Shown here: positions 28,099-36,473 of the stretch, piece by piece
How the letters are laid out: every line of letters starts with the position of its first letter
How positions within the stretch are numbered: position 1 is the stretch's first letter
Assembly: GCF_900411315.1 (NCBI RefSeq)
Contig: NZ_LS990887.1
Span: 551,087 to 615,086 of the forward strand
Length of the DNA stretch: 64,000 nucleotides
Direction: 5' to 3'
Source: Corynebacterium senegalense
Lineage (GTDB): Bacteria; Actinomycetota; Actinomycetes; Mycobacteriales; Mycobacteriaceae
The notes under the pieces: model-generated
What the model was told of the DNA's origin: nothing
Seen by the model: the letters and a program-made list of their open reading frames with translations, nothing else
The model's database searches: none
Translations under genes and position numbers: made by a program

Positions 28099-28225
28099 TT
28101 GTCGTGTTGACACCGTAGCTTAGCAACCCGTCCGGACAGGACTCCGCACTGGAAAGGCGGGCGGGCAAGTCGAGGACCCGGACGTGGATCATCAGGCGGA
28201 GGCCAGGCCTCTCAATTCGAACATG

Positions 28226-28270
28226 TATTCGTATCTCCATGCGGCAAGTCCGGCCGGTTTGATACGAATA
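28226..28270. repeat. 10-bp inverted repeat upstream of the HNH gene
   Basis: Arms TATTCGTATC (28226-28235) and GATACGAATA (28261-28270) flank a 25-bp spacer that contains the palindrome CCGGCCGG. It is A+T-rich against its surroundings and lies 37 bp before ATG 28307, so it may be an operator or a DNA hairpin. Confidence 0.55.
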
Positions 28271-28306
28271 TACGTGCTATGGACACAGCAACTCGGGAGG
28301 GCAAAA

Positions 28307-29539
28307 ATGGAAGGTTTCTACACGGTGAATACGCCAGGCGACCCCGTCGCCGAAGCACTCACCTCACTCAGAAAAACTGAATACGAGGTCTTTTGCGCGA
28401 ATCTTCCGCCGCTCGACGCTGACATCGACGAGGCCGTCGACGCGCTCGCGTCAATCTCCGGGCGGGGACTGTACGCCGTCCGATCGATCATCTTTTCCCT
28501 GTACCGGCTCGACGAGCTGCCGCGGTTGAAGAACCTGTACGAAACACTCTTCCACCTCGATTTCGTCAGGCTCGCCGCCATCGACCAGGCCCTGAATAAG
28601 CTGGGCCCCGACGTCTCACCCGACGTGCTCGATCGGATCGACGCAGGGCTCACCCGCTACCTCACGCCGCGCAAGCCCCGTCAGGTCCTGCCCACGGTGG
28701 CCAACTTGCGCCGCAAGCTCAACGCGCTGATCGCCGCCGAAGACCCCGACATCGATACCAGCCGGGAAAAACGCAGACCCCCGCCCGCGTACGGCGCCAC
28801 CCTGCTCAGGGGCGGGCGCTGCCTCGTCCACGCCGAATACGACACCGCCGACGCCCTGCTCATCGACGCCGCCGTGAGCGCCGCGGCCCACCAGCACTCC
28901 ATCAGCGCCGCCGAAGCCCTCAAGCTGCTCGTCACGGGAGCCGCACCGAGCCCGCGCGTCGTCCTGCACGTCTACAGGGCAGGCGACGCACCCGGCGCAC
29001 CCGCATACCTCTCCGGCTTCGGATGGGTCGACGCCGCCACAGGCGAGGTGCTGGCCAGCGGCGCCGCCAGGACCATCGACCTCGACGAGCATTCGAACTC
29101 CGTCAGCCCCCATTACGCCACCCCCGAGACGATCAAACGAGTTGTGGAAGGTCGCGACGGAACCTGCCGCTACCCCCACTGCTCCAAGCCGGCGAACGCC
29201 TGCCAGAAGGACCACTGCCTCGACTACGCGGACGGCGGCCCCACCGCGGCATTCAACCTGCTCAGCCTCTGCCAACGCCACCACAACATCAAGACCGACG
29301 GCCGAGTGCGCTACATCCTCGACCCGGTCACCGACGACGTGGTGTGGCTGTTTGAGGACGGCCACTGGGAAATCACCGAAGCCACCGGACCCACCGCCGC
29401 GAAGAACCGCAGCTGGGCCCAAACCGTCTCCCAGGCGATGGAGTGCCGGCGCGCCGCCGCGCGCGGAGAAGCGCGGCGCGCGGACTCAACCGGCAACCCG
29501 GTGACGGTGCCGGTCGATCTAGAGGAGGTCCCCTTCTAG
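28307..29539 (+). CDS. DUF222/13E12-type protein with HNH nuclease domain
   Basis: A 410-residue protein of the DUF222 (13E12 repeat) family. The N-terminal two thirds are the DUF222 helical domain. The C-terminal HNH motif is visible in TCRYPHCSKPANACQKDHCL, followed by NLLSLCQRHHNIKTDGR, with the four metal-binding cysteines and the catalytic histidines. Such genes are multi-copy in mycobacteria and corynebacteria, and their role is not established. ATG 28307 is chosen for the GGGAGGG ribosome binding site. It stands alone between the TPP operon and the ABC importer. Confidence 0.85.
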   Translation: MEGFYTVNTPGDPVAEALTSLRKTEYEVFCANLPPLDADIDEAVDALASISGRGLYAVRSIIFSLYRLDELPRLKNLYETLFHLDFVRLAAIDQALNKLGPDVSPDVLDRIDAGLTRYLTPRKPRQVLPTVANLRRKLNALIAAEDPDIDTSREKRRPPPAYGATLLRGGRCLVHAEYDTADALLIDAAVSAAAHQHSISAAEALKLLVTGAAPSPRVVLHVYRAGDAPGAPAYLSGFGWVDAATGEVLASGAARTIDLDEHSNSVSPHYATPETIKRVVEGRDGTCRYPHCSKPANACQKDHCLDYADGGPTAAFNLLSLCQRHHNIKTDGRVRYILDPVTDDVVWLFEDGHWEITEATGPTAAKNRSWAQTVSQAMECRRAAARGEARRADSTGNPVTVPVDLEEVPF

Positions 29540-29584
29540 AACCGAAAGCCGACACCTGGGGGCCAGATCTGCCATGCGCCCGCT

Positions 29585-31315
29585 CTACCGCACCTCGATC
29601 CCGAGCTCCTCCCCCGTGCCCAGCTCGATGTTGAGCCCGGGCACCGAGTTGATCAGGTTTCGGGTGTATTCGTCGCACGGGTCGTCGAAAATCATGTCCG
29701 CCGGCCCCTGCTCGACCACCTGCCCCTGGCGCATGACCACGATGTCGTCGGCGGTCTGGCGCACCACGGCGAGGTCGTGGGTGATGAACAGGTAGGACAG
29801 GTTCATCTCCTCCTGCAGCTGGGTCAGCAGCTTCAGGATCTGGTTCTGCACGAGCACGTCGAGGGCGGAGACAGCCTCGTCGAGGACGATCACCTCGGGG
29901 TCGAGCGCCATGGCGCGGGCGATCGCGATGCGCTGGCGCTGCCCGCCGGACAGCTCGTTCGGGTAGCGGCGCATGGCCGAGCGCGGCATCTGCACCATGT
30001 CGAGCAGCTCCGCGACGCGCGCCTCCCGCTGCTTGCGGTTGCCCACCTTGTGCAGCGTCAGCGGCTCCTCGATGCAACGGTAGATCGAGTACATCGGGTC
30101 GAGCGAGCCGTAGGGGTTCTGGAAGACCACCTGCATCTTGCGGCGCATGTCGAACAGCTCCCGGCCCTTGAGCTGCGCCACGTCGCGGCCCTCGAAGAGG
30201 ACGGAGCCGCTCGTCGGCTCGAGAAGGGAGAGCACCATGTTCGCCACGGTGGACTTGCCCGAGCCGGACTCTCCCACCAGCGCCAGGGTGGAGCCGCGGC
30301 GCAGGTCGAAGCTGACGTTGTCCACGGCTCGCAGGACCTTCTTGTCCCCGCGCTGGCCGCGCACGTCAAACTCCTTGACCAGGCTGTCCACGCTGACCAC
30401 GACCTCGGTGCCGGTGTGCTCGCTGCCGAGCGCCTCGGCGGTCTCGAGGCCCTGCGCCTTCGCCGACTGGATACGCGCCGAGGCCAGCGAGGGCGCCGCC
30501 TTGACCAGACGCTGGGTGTAGGGGTGCTGCGGGTTGCGCAGGATCTTCAGGCTCGGCCCGCGCTCCACGATGCGCCCGCGGTGCATGACCACGAGATAGT
30601 CTGCGCGCTCGGCGGCGAGACCCAGATCGTGGGTGATGAACAGCAGGGCGGTGCCCAGGTCGCGGGTCAGCCCGTCGAGGTGGTCGAGGATCTTCTTCTG
30701 CACGGTCACGTCAAGCGCCGAGGTCGGCTCGTCCGCGATGAGCAGCTTCGGACGCGCCGCCAGGCCGATGGCGATCAGCGCGCGCTGGCGCATGCCGCCG
30801 GAGAACTCGTGGGGGTACTGCTTGGCGCGGCGCTCGGCGTCGGGAAGCCCTGCCTCCTCGAGCAGCTGAATGACACGCTCGTGGCGCTGCGAGCCCTCGA
30901 CGACGTTGTTCGCGCGCAGGGACTCCTCTACCTGCGTGCCGATGCGCCACACCGGGTTGAGGTTGCTCATCGGGTCCTGCGGCACGAGCCCGATGCGGCT
31001 GCCGCGGATGCCCTGCCAGCCCCGCTCGTCGAGGTCGGTCAGCTCCCGCCCCTCGAGCTTGATTGAACCGCCCGTGACCTTGCCCGTGCCCGGCAGGAGC
31101 CCGAGGATGGACATGGCCGCGGTCGACTTGCCCGAGCCCGACTCGCCGACGATCGCGACCGACTGGCCGGGGTAGATCGTCAGGTCGAAGTCGCGCACAG
31201 CCTCGACGGTGCCGGTCGTGGATTCGAAGGTGATCTTGAGGTCCTCGATTTCGAGCAGCGGCTGCTCGCTTATCGACGCCCCACGTGCTGCACTGGTCAT
31301 CGCTTCCTCACTCAT
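29585..31315 (-). CDS. Peptide-type ABC importer, fused dual ATPase (DppD-DppF like)
   Basis: A 576-residue protein with two ABC ATPase domains in one chain, equivalent to the separate DppD/OppD and DppF/OppF subunits. Domain 1 has Walker A GESGSGKSTA, signature FSGGMRQR and Walker B LLIADEPTSALD. Domain 2 has a second GESGSGKST and LSGGQRQRIAIARA. The start at 31315 overlaps the permease C stop codon (ATGA). It energises uptake through the two permeases upstream with the lipoprotein at 33299-34900; the ligand is probably a peptide but cannot be read. Confidence 0.9.
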   Translation of the reverse strand: MSEEAMTSAARGASISEQPLLEIEDLKITFESTTGTVEAVRDFDLTIYPGQSVAIVGESGSGKSTAAMSILGLLPGTGKVTGGSIKLEGRELTDLDERGWQGIRGSRIGLVPQDPMSNLNPVWRIGTQVEESLRANNVVEGSQRHERVIQLLEEAGLPDAERRAKQYPHEFSGGMRQRALIAIGLAARPKLLIADEPTSALDVTVQKKILDHLDGLTRDLGTALLFITHDLGLAAERADYLVVMHRGRIVERGPSLKILRNPQHPYTQRLVKAAPSLASARIQSAKAQGLETAEALGSEHTGTEVVVSVDSLVKEFDVRGQRGDKKVLRAVDNVSFDLRRGSTLALVGESGSGKSTVANMVLSLLEPTSGSVLFEGRDVAQLKGRELFDMRRKMQVVFQNPYGSLDPMYSIYRCIEEPLTLHKVGNRKQREARVAELLDMVQMPRSAMRRYPNELSGGQRQRIAIARAMALDPEVIVLDEAVSALDVLVQNQILKLLTQLQEEMNLSYLFITHDLAVVRQTADDIVVMRQGQVVEQGPADMIFDDPCDEYTRNLINSVPGLNIELGTGEELGIEVR

Positions 31316-32277
31316 CGTTTACGGGCCTTCGGGTCGAGGGCGTCGCGCACGGCGTCGCCCATCATGATGAAGCTCAGCACGGTCAGCGCCAGAGCAATAG
31401 CCGGGTAGAACAGCACCATCGGCTGCGTGCGCAGGGAGGCCTGCGCGGCCGAGATGTCCCCGCCCCAGGACACGACCGTCGACGGCAGGCCGATGCCCAG
31501 GAAGGACAGCGTGGCCTCCGCCACGATGAATGTGCCCAGCGCGACGGTGGCGTAGACGATGATAGGCGCCGCCGCATTTGGCATGATGTGCGAGCCGATG
31601 ATGCGCAGGTCGGAGGCGCCCAGGGCGCGGGCGGCGGTGACGAACTCGTCGTTCTTGATCCCCAACACCGCGCCGCGGGTGATGCGGGCGATCTGTGTCC
31701 AGCCGAACATCGACAGGGCGAGCACCACCATCCACACGGAGCGCTGGTTCTGGAACACGGACATCACCACGATCGCGGCGAGCACGAGCGGAACGGCGAA
31801 GAAGATGTCGGTCAGGCGCGACAGGATGGTGTCCCACACCCCGCCGTAGAAACCGGCGATGGCGCCGACGATCGCACCGACGACGGTGACCAGCAGCGTG
31901 GTGAGCACGCCCACCGTCACCGAGGCGCGGGCGCCGTAGACGGTGCGCGCGTAGATGTCGCAGCCCTGCCGGTCGAAGCCGAAGGGGTGGCCCGGGGCGG
32001 GACCGTCCAGCGAATTGGACAGCTCGCAGGCGCGCGGGTCCACGCTGGTGAACAGCCCCGGGGCGATGGCGAGGGCGAGCGCGATGAAGATGAGCACGGC
32101 CGAGACCCAGAACAGGGGGCGGCGGCGCAGGTAGCGCCACGCCTCTCCCCACTGGCTGGAGGGTGCGGAGTCGTCCGCGACGGCGTCGACGGCGCCCAGG
32201 CCCGTCTCGTCCGTCTCCGCGATGAAGTAGTCCTGCCCGGGGCGCAGGGTGGCGTCGTCAAGCGTGGGCTTATGCAT
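31312..32277 (-). CDS. Peptide-type ABC importer, permease C
   Basis: A 321-residue membrane protein of the DppC/OppC family. It has an N-terminal cytoplasmic segment, a first helix RRPLFWVSAVLIFIALALAI, and five helices around the EAA loop (AARALGASDLRIIGSHIMPN). HPFGFDRQGCDIYARTVYGA is the family-typical segment after the first helix. It overlaps permease B by 8 bp and the ATPase gene by 4 bp, so expression is tightly coupled. Confidence 0.9.
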   Translation of the reverse strand: MHKPTLDDATLRPGQDYFIAETDETGLGAVDAVADDSAPSSQWGEAWRYLRRRPLFWVSAVLIFIALALAIAPGLFTSVDPRACELSNSLDGPAPGHPFGFDRQGCDIYARTVYGARASVTVGVLTTLLVTVVGAIVGAIAGFYGGVWDTILSRLTDIFFAVPLVLAAIVVMSVFQNQRSVWMVVLALSMFGWTQIARITRGAVLGIKNDEFVTAARALGASDLRIIGSHIMPNAAAPIIVYATVALGTFIVAEATLSFLGIGLPSTVVSWGGDISAAQASLRTQPMVLFYPAIALALTVLSFIMMGDAVRDALDPKARKR

Positions 32278-33196
32278 AGCGGATCCTTGGGTCGAGAACT
32301 GCGTAAAGGAGGTCGACGATCAGGTTGGCCACGATGTAGACGATGACCAGCACGGTGGTGAACGACACGACCGTGGCGGGCTCGCCCTTGATGATGGCCT
32401 GGTAGATCGTGCCGCCGACCCCGTTGATGCCGAAGATGCCCTCCGTGACAATGGCGCCGCCCATGAGCGCGCCGAGGTCGGCGCCGAGGAAGGTGACCAC
32501 GGGGATGAGCGAGTTGCGCAGGACGTGGCGGCGCATCACCGTGCCGCCCGACAGGCCCTTGGCGCGGGCGGTGCGCACGTAGTCGGCGCGGAGGTTCTCG
32601 CTCACCGACTGCCTCGTCAGGCGGATGACGTAGGCGCAGGACAATGCGCCGAGCACGACGGCCGGCATGAGCAGCGCGACGAAGGTCTCGTTGCGGCCCA
32701 CCGTCACCGGCAGAAGCCCCCACTTCACCCCGACGACGTACTGGAGCACGAAGCCGATGACGAAGGAGGGGATGGCGATGACGACGAGGGAGGCCACCAG
32801 GATGGTGGAGTCGAAGATGCCGCCGCGGCGCACGCCGGCGACGACGCCGAGGGCGATGCCGAAGATCGCCTCGAAGGCCAGCGCCATCACCGCCAGCTTC
32901 AGGGTGACCGGGAACGCGTTGGCCATCACCGAGGAGACGGGCTGGCCGGAGAAGGTGGTGCCGAAGTCGCCGACGAAAATGCCCTTGATGTAGAGCAGGT
33001 ACTGGACGATGAAGGGCTTGTCGAGGTTGTACTCGGCCTCGATGCGTGCGCGCGCTGCCTCCGACAGGCCCCGGTCGCCGCCGAGCGCGGCGACGGGGTC
33101 GCCCGGCATGAGGAACACCAGCGCGTACAGAAGCAGCGTGGCGCCGAAAAACACCGGGATCATTTGGAGCAGCCGTCGCCCGATATAACGCAACAT
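32270..33196 (-). CDS. Peptide-type ABC importer, permease B
   Basis: A 308-residue membrane protein of the DppB/OppB family. The N-terminus MLRYIGRRLLQMIPVFFGAT is typical of the family, and the EAA coupling loop is YVRTARAKGLSGGTVMRRHV with L-R-N-S-L-I-P behind it. It has about six membrane helices. It follows the substrate-binding gene after 102 bp that contain a stem-loop, which is common where the binding protein must be made in excess over the permease. Confidence 0.9.
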   Translation of the reverse strand: MLRYIGRRLLQMIPVFFGATLLLYALVFLMPGDPVAALGGDRGLSEAARARIEAEYNLDKPFIVQYLLYIKGIFVGDFGTTFSGQPVSSVMANAFPVTLKLAVMALAFEAIFGIALGVVAGVRRGGIFDSTILVASLVVIAIPSFVIGFVLQYVVGVKWGLLPVTVGRNETFVALLMPAVVLGALSCAYVIRLTRQSVSENLRADYVRTARAKGLSGGTVMRRHVLRNSLIPVVTFLGADLGALMGGAIVTEGIFGINGVGGTIYQAIIKGEPATVVSFTTVLVIVYIVANLIVDLLYAVLDPRIRYA

Positions 33197-33245
33197 GCTG
33201 GTGGGCTCTCCTTTGTGGGAATACGGGTGGGTGTGGGAACGCCGA

Positions 33246-33276
33246 ACACCCCGCTGGCGCGGCGCCAGAGGGGTGT
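33246..33276 (-). terminator. Stem-loop between binding protein and permease genes
   Basis: Arms ACACCCC-x-CTGGCGC and GCGCCAG-x-GGGGTGT pair with a 1-nt mismatch and a tiny loop. It lies 22 bp downstream of the binding-protein stop. No long T-run follows, so it may act as an attenuator or mRNA-stabilising hairpin more than a full terminator. Confidence 0.6.
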
Positions 33277-33298
33277 GGGGGTCTAGCCGGTCACGAAG

Positions 33299-34900
33299 CT
33301 ACTTCTTCGTGATCTCGTGGTATACCGGCATCGACTTCCAGGAGAAGGAGACGTTGTCCACGTTCTCCGAGGAGCCGCCGGTGACGTTCGAGTACCACAG
33401 CGGGATCGCCGGGAGGTCCTTGAGCAGGATCTCCTGCGCCTGGTTGTACTTCGGGGTGGCTTCCTCAACGCTCTTCGCGCCAGCCGCCTCCTTGACCAGG
33501 GCGTCGAACTCCGGGTTCGAGTAGTCACCGTCGTTGGCGCTGGCGCCCGTGGTGTAGAGCGGGACGAGGAAGTTGCCCAGCAGCGGGAAGTCGCCCTGCC
33601 AGCCGGTGCGGAATGCTCCCTTGATCGTGCGGTTGGTCACGTCGTCGCGAAGCGACTTGAAGTCCGGGTATGCGTTGCCCACCGCGTCGATGCCGAGGGT
33701 GTTGCGGATGGAGTTGGCCACCGCATCGGCCCAGGCCTGGTGGCCGCCGTCGGCGTTGTAGGAGATGGAGAACTGGCCGGTGAACGGGGAGATGGCGTCG
33801 GCCTCGGCCCAGAGGCGCTTGGCCTCCTCCGGGTTGTACTCCAGCACCTCGGCGCCGGCGAGGCTGTCCGAGTGGCCCGGGATGACCGGGGAGGTGAAGT
33901 CGGTGGCCGGGGTGCGGGTGCCCTGGAAGATCGTGTCGGTGATCTGCTTGCGGTCGATCGCCCGCGAGATCGCCTGGCGGCGCAGCGCGCCCTCCTCGCC
34001 GGAGAAGTGCTCCAGCTTCTCGGGGATGGTGAAGGACTGGAACACCGCCGCCGGCTGGTTCACCGCGCGGTCGCCAAGCTCGTCCTGGAAGGTGGAGAAG
34101 GCGGAGTCGGGCACGGTGTCGAGCACGTCGAGGTTGCCGGCCAAAAGATCGGCGTAGGCGGCGTCGTTCTGCGCGTAGAAGACGAAGTTGATGCCGTCGT
34201 TCTGGGGCTTGCGCTCGCCGTTGTACTCATCGTTGACGACGATGGTCGCGTCCTGGTTGTGGTTCCACTTTTCCAGCTTGTACGGGCCGTTGCTCACGGG
34301 CTTTTCGCCGTAGGCCGCGAAGTCGTCGTAGGCGGAGGGGTGCAGCGGGAAGAAGGCGGAGTAGCCGAGCTGCTCGGGGAAGTCTGCCTCCGGCTGCGCG
34401 AGCTCGATGGTGAAGGTGGTGTCGTCGACGACCTTCAGGCCCTCCATCGACTCCTTGCCCTCCTCGAAGCCCAGGATCGGCGCGTAGAAGGAGGCGGACA
34501 GGAGGGCTTCCTTCATGGTGTAGTTCCAGGCGTTGACGAAGTCCTCCGCCTTCACCTGGGTACCGTCGGCCCACTTCGCGTCCTCGCGCAGGGTGACCTT
34601 GTAGGTCTTGTCGCCCTCGAGGTCAATGGACTTGGCGAGGTCGTTGTGGGCCTTGCCCTCAGCGTCGTAGTACTTCAGGCCGGCGTAGATCTCGTCGATG
34701 ATGCGCCCACCGCCGTTCTCGTTGGTGTCGCCCGGGATCAGCGGGTTCTGTGGCTCGACACCGTAGGCCACGACGTAGTTGTCGCCGCCGGAGCTGCCGG
34801 AGCTGCCGCTGGCGCCTTCGGATCCGGAATCACCACATGCCGCGAGCCCCAGGACCAGGCCACTCGCCGCGAATACCGCTGCCGCCTTCTTAACGTGCAC
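33299..34900 (-). CDS. Peptide-type ABC importer, substrate-binding lipoprotein
   Basis: A 533-residue extracytoplasmic solute-binding protein of family 5. It has a signal peptide with lipobox L-A-A-C (Cys22), a Gly/Ser-rich linker, and a body with TLREDAKWADGTQVKAEDFV and GNLDVLDTVPDS-type segments. The GTG start at 34900 has AAAGGAGG placed 4-5 nt upstream. It is the first gene of the importer operon. Ligand specificity is not evident, and oligopeptides are the usual substrates. Confidence 0.9.
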   Translation of the reverse strand: MHVKKAAAVFAASGLVLGLAACGDSGSEGASGSSGSSGGDNYVVAYGVEPQNPLIPGDTNENGGGRIIDEIYAGLKYYDAEGKAHNDLAKSIDLEGDKTYKVTLREDAKWADGTQVKAEDFVNAWNYTMKEALLSASFYAPILGFEEGKESMEGLKVVDDTTFTIELAQPEADFPEQLGYSAFFPLHPSAYDDFAAYGEKPVSNGPYKLEKWNHNQDATIVVNDEYNGERKPQNDGINFVFYAQNDAAYADLLAGNLDVLDTVPDSAFSTFQDELGDRAVNQPAAVFQSFTIPEKLEHFSGEEGALRRQAISRAIDRKQITDTIFQGTRTPATDFTSPVIPGHSDSLAGAEVLEYNPEEAKRLWAEADAISPFTGQFSISYNADGGHQAWADAVANSIRNTLGIDAVGNAYPDFKSLRDDVTNRTIKGAFRTGWQGDFPLLGNFLVPLYTTGASANDGDYSNPEFDALVKEAAGAKSVEEATPKYNQAQEILLKDLPAIPLWYSNVTGGSSENVDNVSFSWKSMPVYHEITKK

Positions 34901-35070
34901 AGCGCCTCCTTTGATAGTAGGGCGTTAGTTGAATCGAAAAAACGGCCCTCAAGTGCGATGTGCCACACCCGGCGCGTTTCCCCCTATTCCACCACAAGAG
35001 ACTGGCTCTGTTGCAACTTTCTGTTAACTTTCTGGCCCCCGACTGTTCTTCCTGTGGGGATGATGTGGAA

Positions 35071-35096
35071 AACGGGGGTGGCAAGCCACCCCCGTT
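35071..35096 (-). terminator. Rho-independent terminator of the DUF2218 gene
   Basis: An 11-bp perfect stem, AACGGGGGTGG pairing with CCACCCCCGTT across a 4-nt loop, is followed by TTTT on the minus strand. It lies 13 bp after the DUF2218 stop codon. Confidence 0.88.
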
Positions 35097-35109
35097 GCGC
35101 CGCCAACCC

Positions 35110-35448
35110 TCACACCGCCCGGCGGTTGCGCACCCACTCCAGCTGCGCGGGCTCCTCCGTCTCCTGCGGGGCAGAGGCGGAGAGCCCGGATTCGACGAGC
35201 TCCTCGAGCGCCTCGATCTCCTGCGCCGGGGCTTCGAGGCTGAGCATCAGCACTCCCTCGCCGCACAGCAGGTCGCAGGTCCCCTCCGCCTCTCCCCCGG
35301 CGCCGCGGCGGAAAACGACGTGCCCACGCCGGTGGTCCGGGTCCCACTCGGCTTCGACGGGGCGGGAAAAGTACGCCGTGAGAGCGCGGGCGCGCCGCGC
35401 GGGTTCGGGCGCCCTCACCCGCGCCGTGGAGGTGACAAGCTCGATCAT
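35110..35448 (-). CDS. DUF2218 domain protein
   Basis: A 112-residue soluble protein of the DUF2218 family. The family start is E-L-V-T-S-T-A-R-V followed by a Y-F-S-R-P-V-E-A segment, a short G-H-V-V-F strand and the L-L-C-G-E-G-V-L-M-L-S-L core; the C-terminus diverges from the usual H-L-x-R-F ending. Relatives are often encoded beside siderophore or iron uptake genes, but none is adjacent here. ATG 35448 is preferred to GTG 35454 because a TAGGGT box lies 6 nt upstream. A strong terminator ends the transcript. Confidence 0.75.
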   Translation of the reverse strand: MIELVTSTARVRAPEPARRARALTAYFSRPVEAEWDPDHRRGHVVFRRGAGGEAEGTCDLLCGEGVLMLSLEAPAQEIEALEELVESGLSASAPQETEEPAQLEWVRNRRAV

Positions 35449-35454
35449 GCCCAC

Positions 35455-35460
35455 ACCCTA
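35455..35460 (-). promoter_or_regulatory. -10 box TAGGGT of the DUF2218 gene
   Basis: TAGGGT on the minus strand, 6 nt before ATG 35448. A TAGAGT box for the divergent DUF808 gene lies just beyond it at about 35469. Confidence 0.5.
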
Positions 35461-35541
35461 TACGCGGGCTAGAGTGGTTTCTGTTTTCCTGCCCGCACAC
35501 GCCCCGCAACCGCGGGGCCACCCGAGGAAAGGGGTCCCGCC

Positions 35542-36462
35542 ATGGCCGGTGGCCTGCTCGCCCTGCTTGACGACGTCGCACTCATCGCCCGGACCGCCGC
35601 GGCGTCCGTGGACGACGTCGCCGGCATGACCGCCAAGACGTCCACCAAGGCCGCCGGCGTGGTCATCGACGACGCCGCGGTCACCCCGCAGTACGTCGCC
35701 GACGTCACCCCGGCGCGCGAGCTGCCGATGATCTGGCGCATCACCAAGGGCTCGCTGCGCAACAAGCTGCTCATCATCCTTCCGATCGCACTCGTGCTCA
35801 ACGCGGTGGCCCCGTGGGCGCTCGTGCCCATCCTCATGGTGGGCGGCGCCTACCTGTGCTTCGAGGGCGCCGAGAAGATCGCCCACAAGTTCTCCTCCTC
35901 GGGCCACGAGGAGGAGAAGCGCGCCGTGAACAAGACCCCGCAGGACGAGGACTCCCTGGTCAAGGGCGCGATCACCACCGATCTGATCCTCTCCGCCGAG
36001 ATCATGATCATCTCGCTCGACGAGGTCAAGGACCAGAGCGTGTTCATGGAGGCGGCCGTCCTCATCGCGGTGGGCATCTTCATCACCGTCGCGGTCTACG
36101 GCGCGGTCGCCCTGCTGGTCAAGATCGACGACATCGGCCACGGCATGATCCGCCGCGGCCACACCCCCCGGCTGGGGCGCGGCCTGGTCAAGGGCATGCC
36201 CTACGTGCTGTCCACCATCGGCGTGGTGGGCACCGTGGCCATGCTCTGGGTCGGCGGCCACCTCATCGTCCGCGGCCTGCACGAGGTCTTCGGCTGGCAC
36301 TGGCCGCACGACCTCATCGAGCACGGCGTCGAGGCCGTCGGCGGCGGCGCGGCCGGGTGGTTCGTCGATACCGGCCTCTCCCTCGTCGCCGGTCTCATCG
36401 TCGGCTTCCTCGTGCTCGGCGCCGTCTCCCTGGCGAAGAAGGCCGTCCCGGCGAAAGCGTAA
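35542..36462 (+). CDS. DUF808 (YedI-type) inner membrane protein
   Basis: A 306-residue membrane protein of the DUF808/YedI family. The N-terminus MAGGLLALLDDVALIARTAA is diagnostic, followed by D-D-A-A-V-T-P-Q-Y-V and six or so helices (LLIILPIALVLNAVAPWALV and others). The family occurs widely, and its function is unknown. The ribosome binding site GAGGAAAGG precedes the ATG. The UvrA-like gene starts 12 bp after its stop on the same strand, so they are likely co-transcribed. Confidence 0.88.
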   Translation: MAGGLLALLDDVALIARTAAASVDDVAGMTAKTSTKAAGVVIDDAAVTPQYVADVTPARELPMIWRITKGSLRNKLLIILPIALVLNAVAPWALVPILMVGGAYLCFEGAEKIAHKFSSSGHEEEKRAVNKTPQDEDSLVKGAITTDLILSAEIMIISLDEVKDQSVFMEAAVLIAVGIFITVAVYGAVALLVKIDDIGHGMIRRGHTPRLGRGLVKGMPYVLSTIGVVGTVAMLWVGGHLIVRGLHEVFGWHWPHDLIEHGVEAVGGGAAGWFVDTGLSLVAGLIVGFLVLGAVSLAKKAVPAKA

Positions 36463-36473
36463 GCTCGGGATGC

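Noticed and set aside
28184..28306. An N-terminal extension of the HNH gene from ATG 28184
   Set aside because: The extension crosses the inverted repeat and lacks a ribosome binding site; ATG 28307 has GGGAGGG just upstream.
28307..29539. The HNH protein as a transposon or intron endonuclease
   Set aside because: No transposase, intron structure or terminal repeats flank it, and the DUF222 domain is a known chromosomal family.
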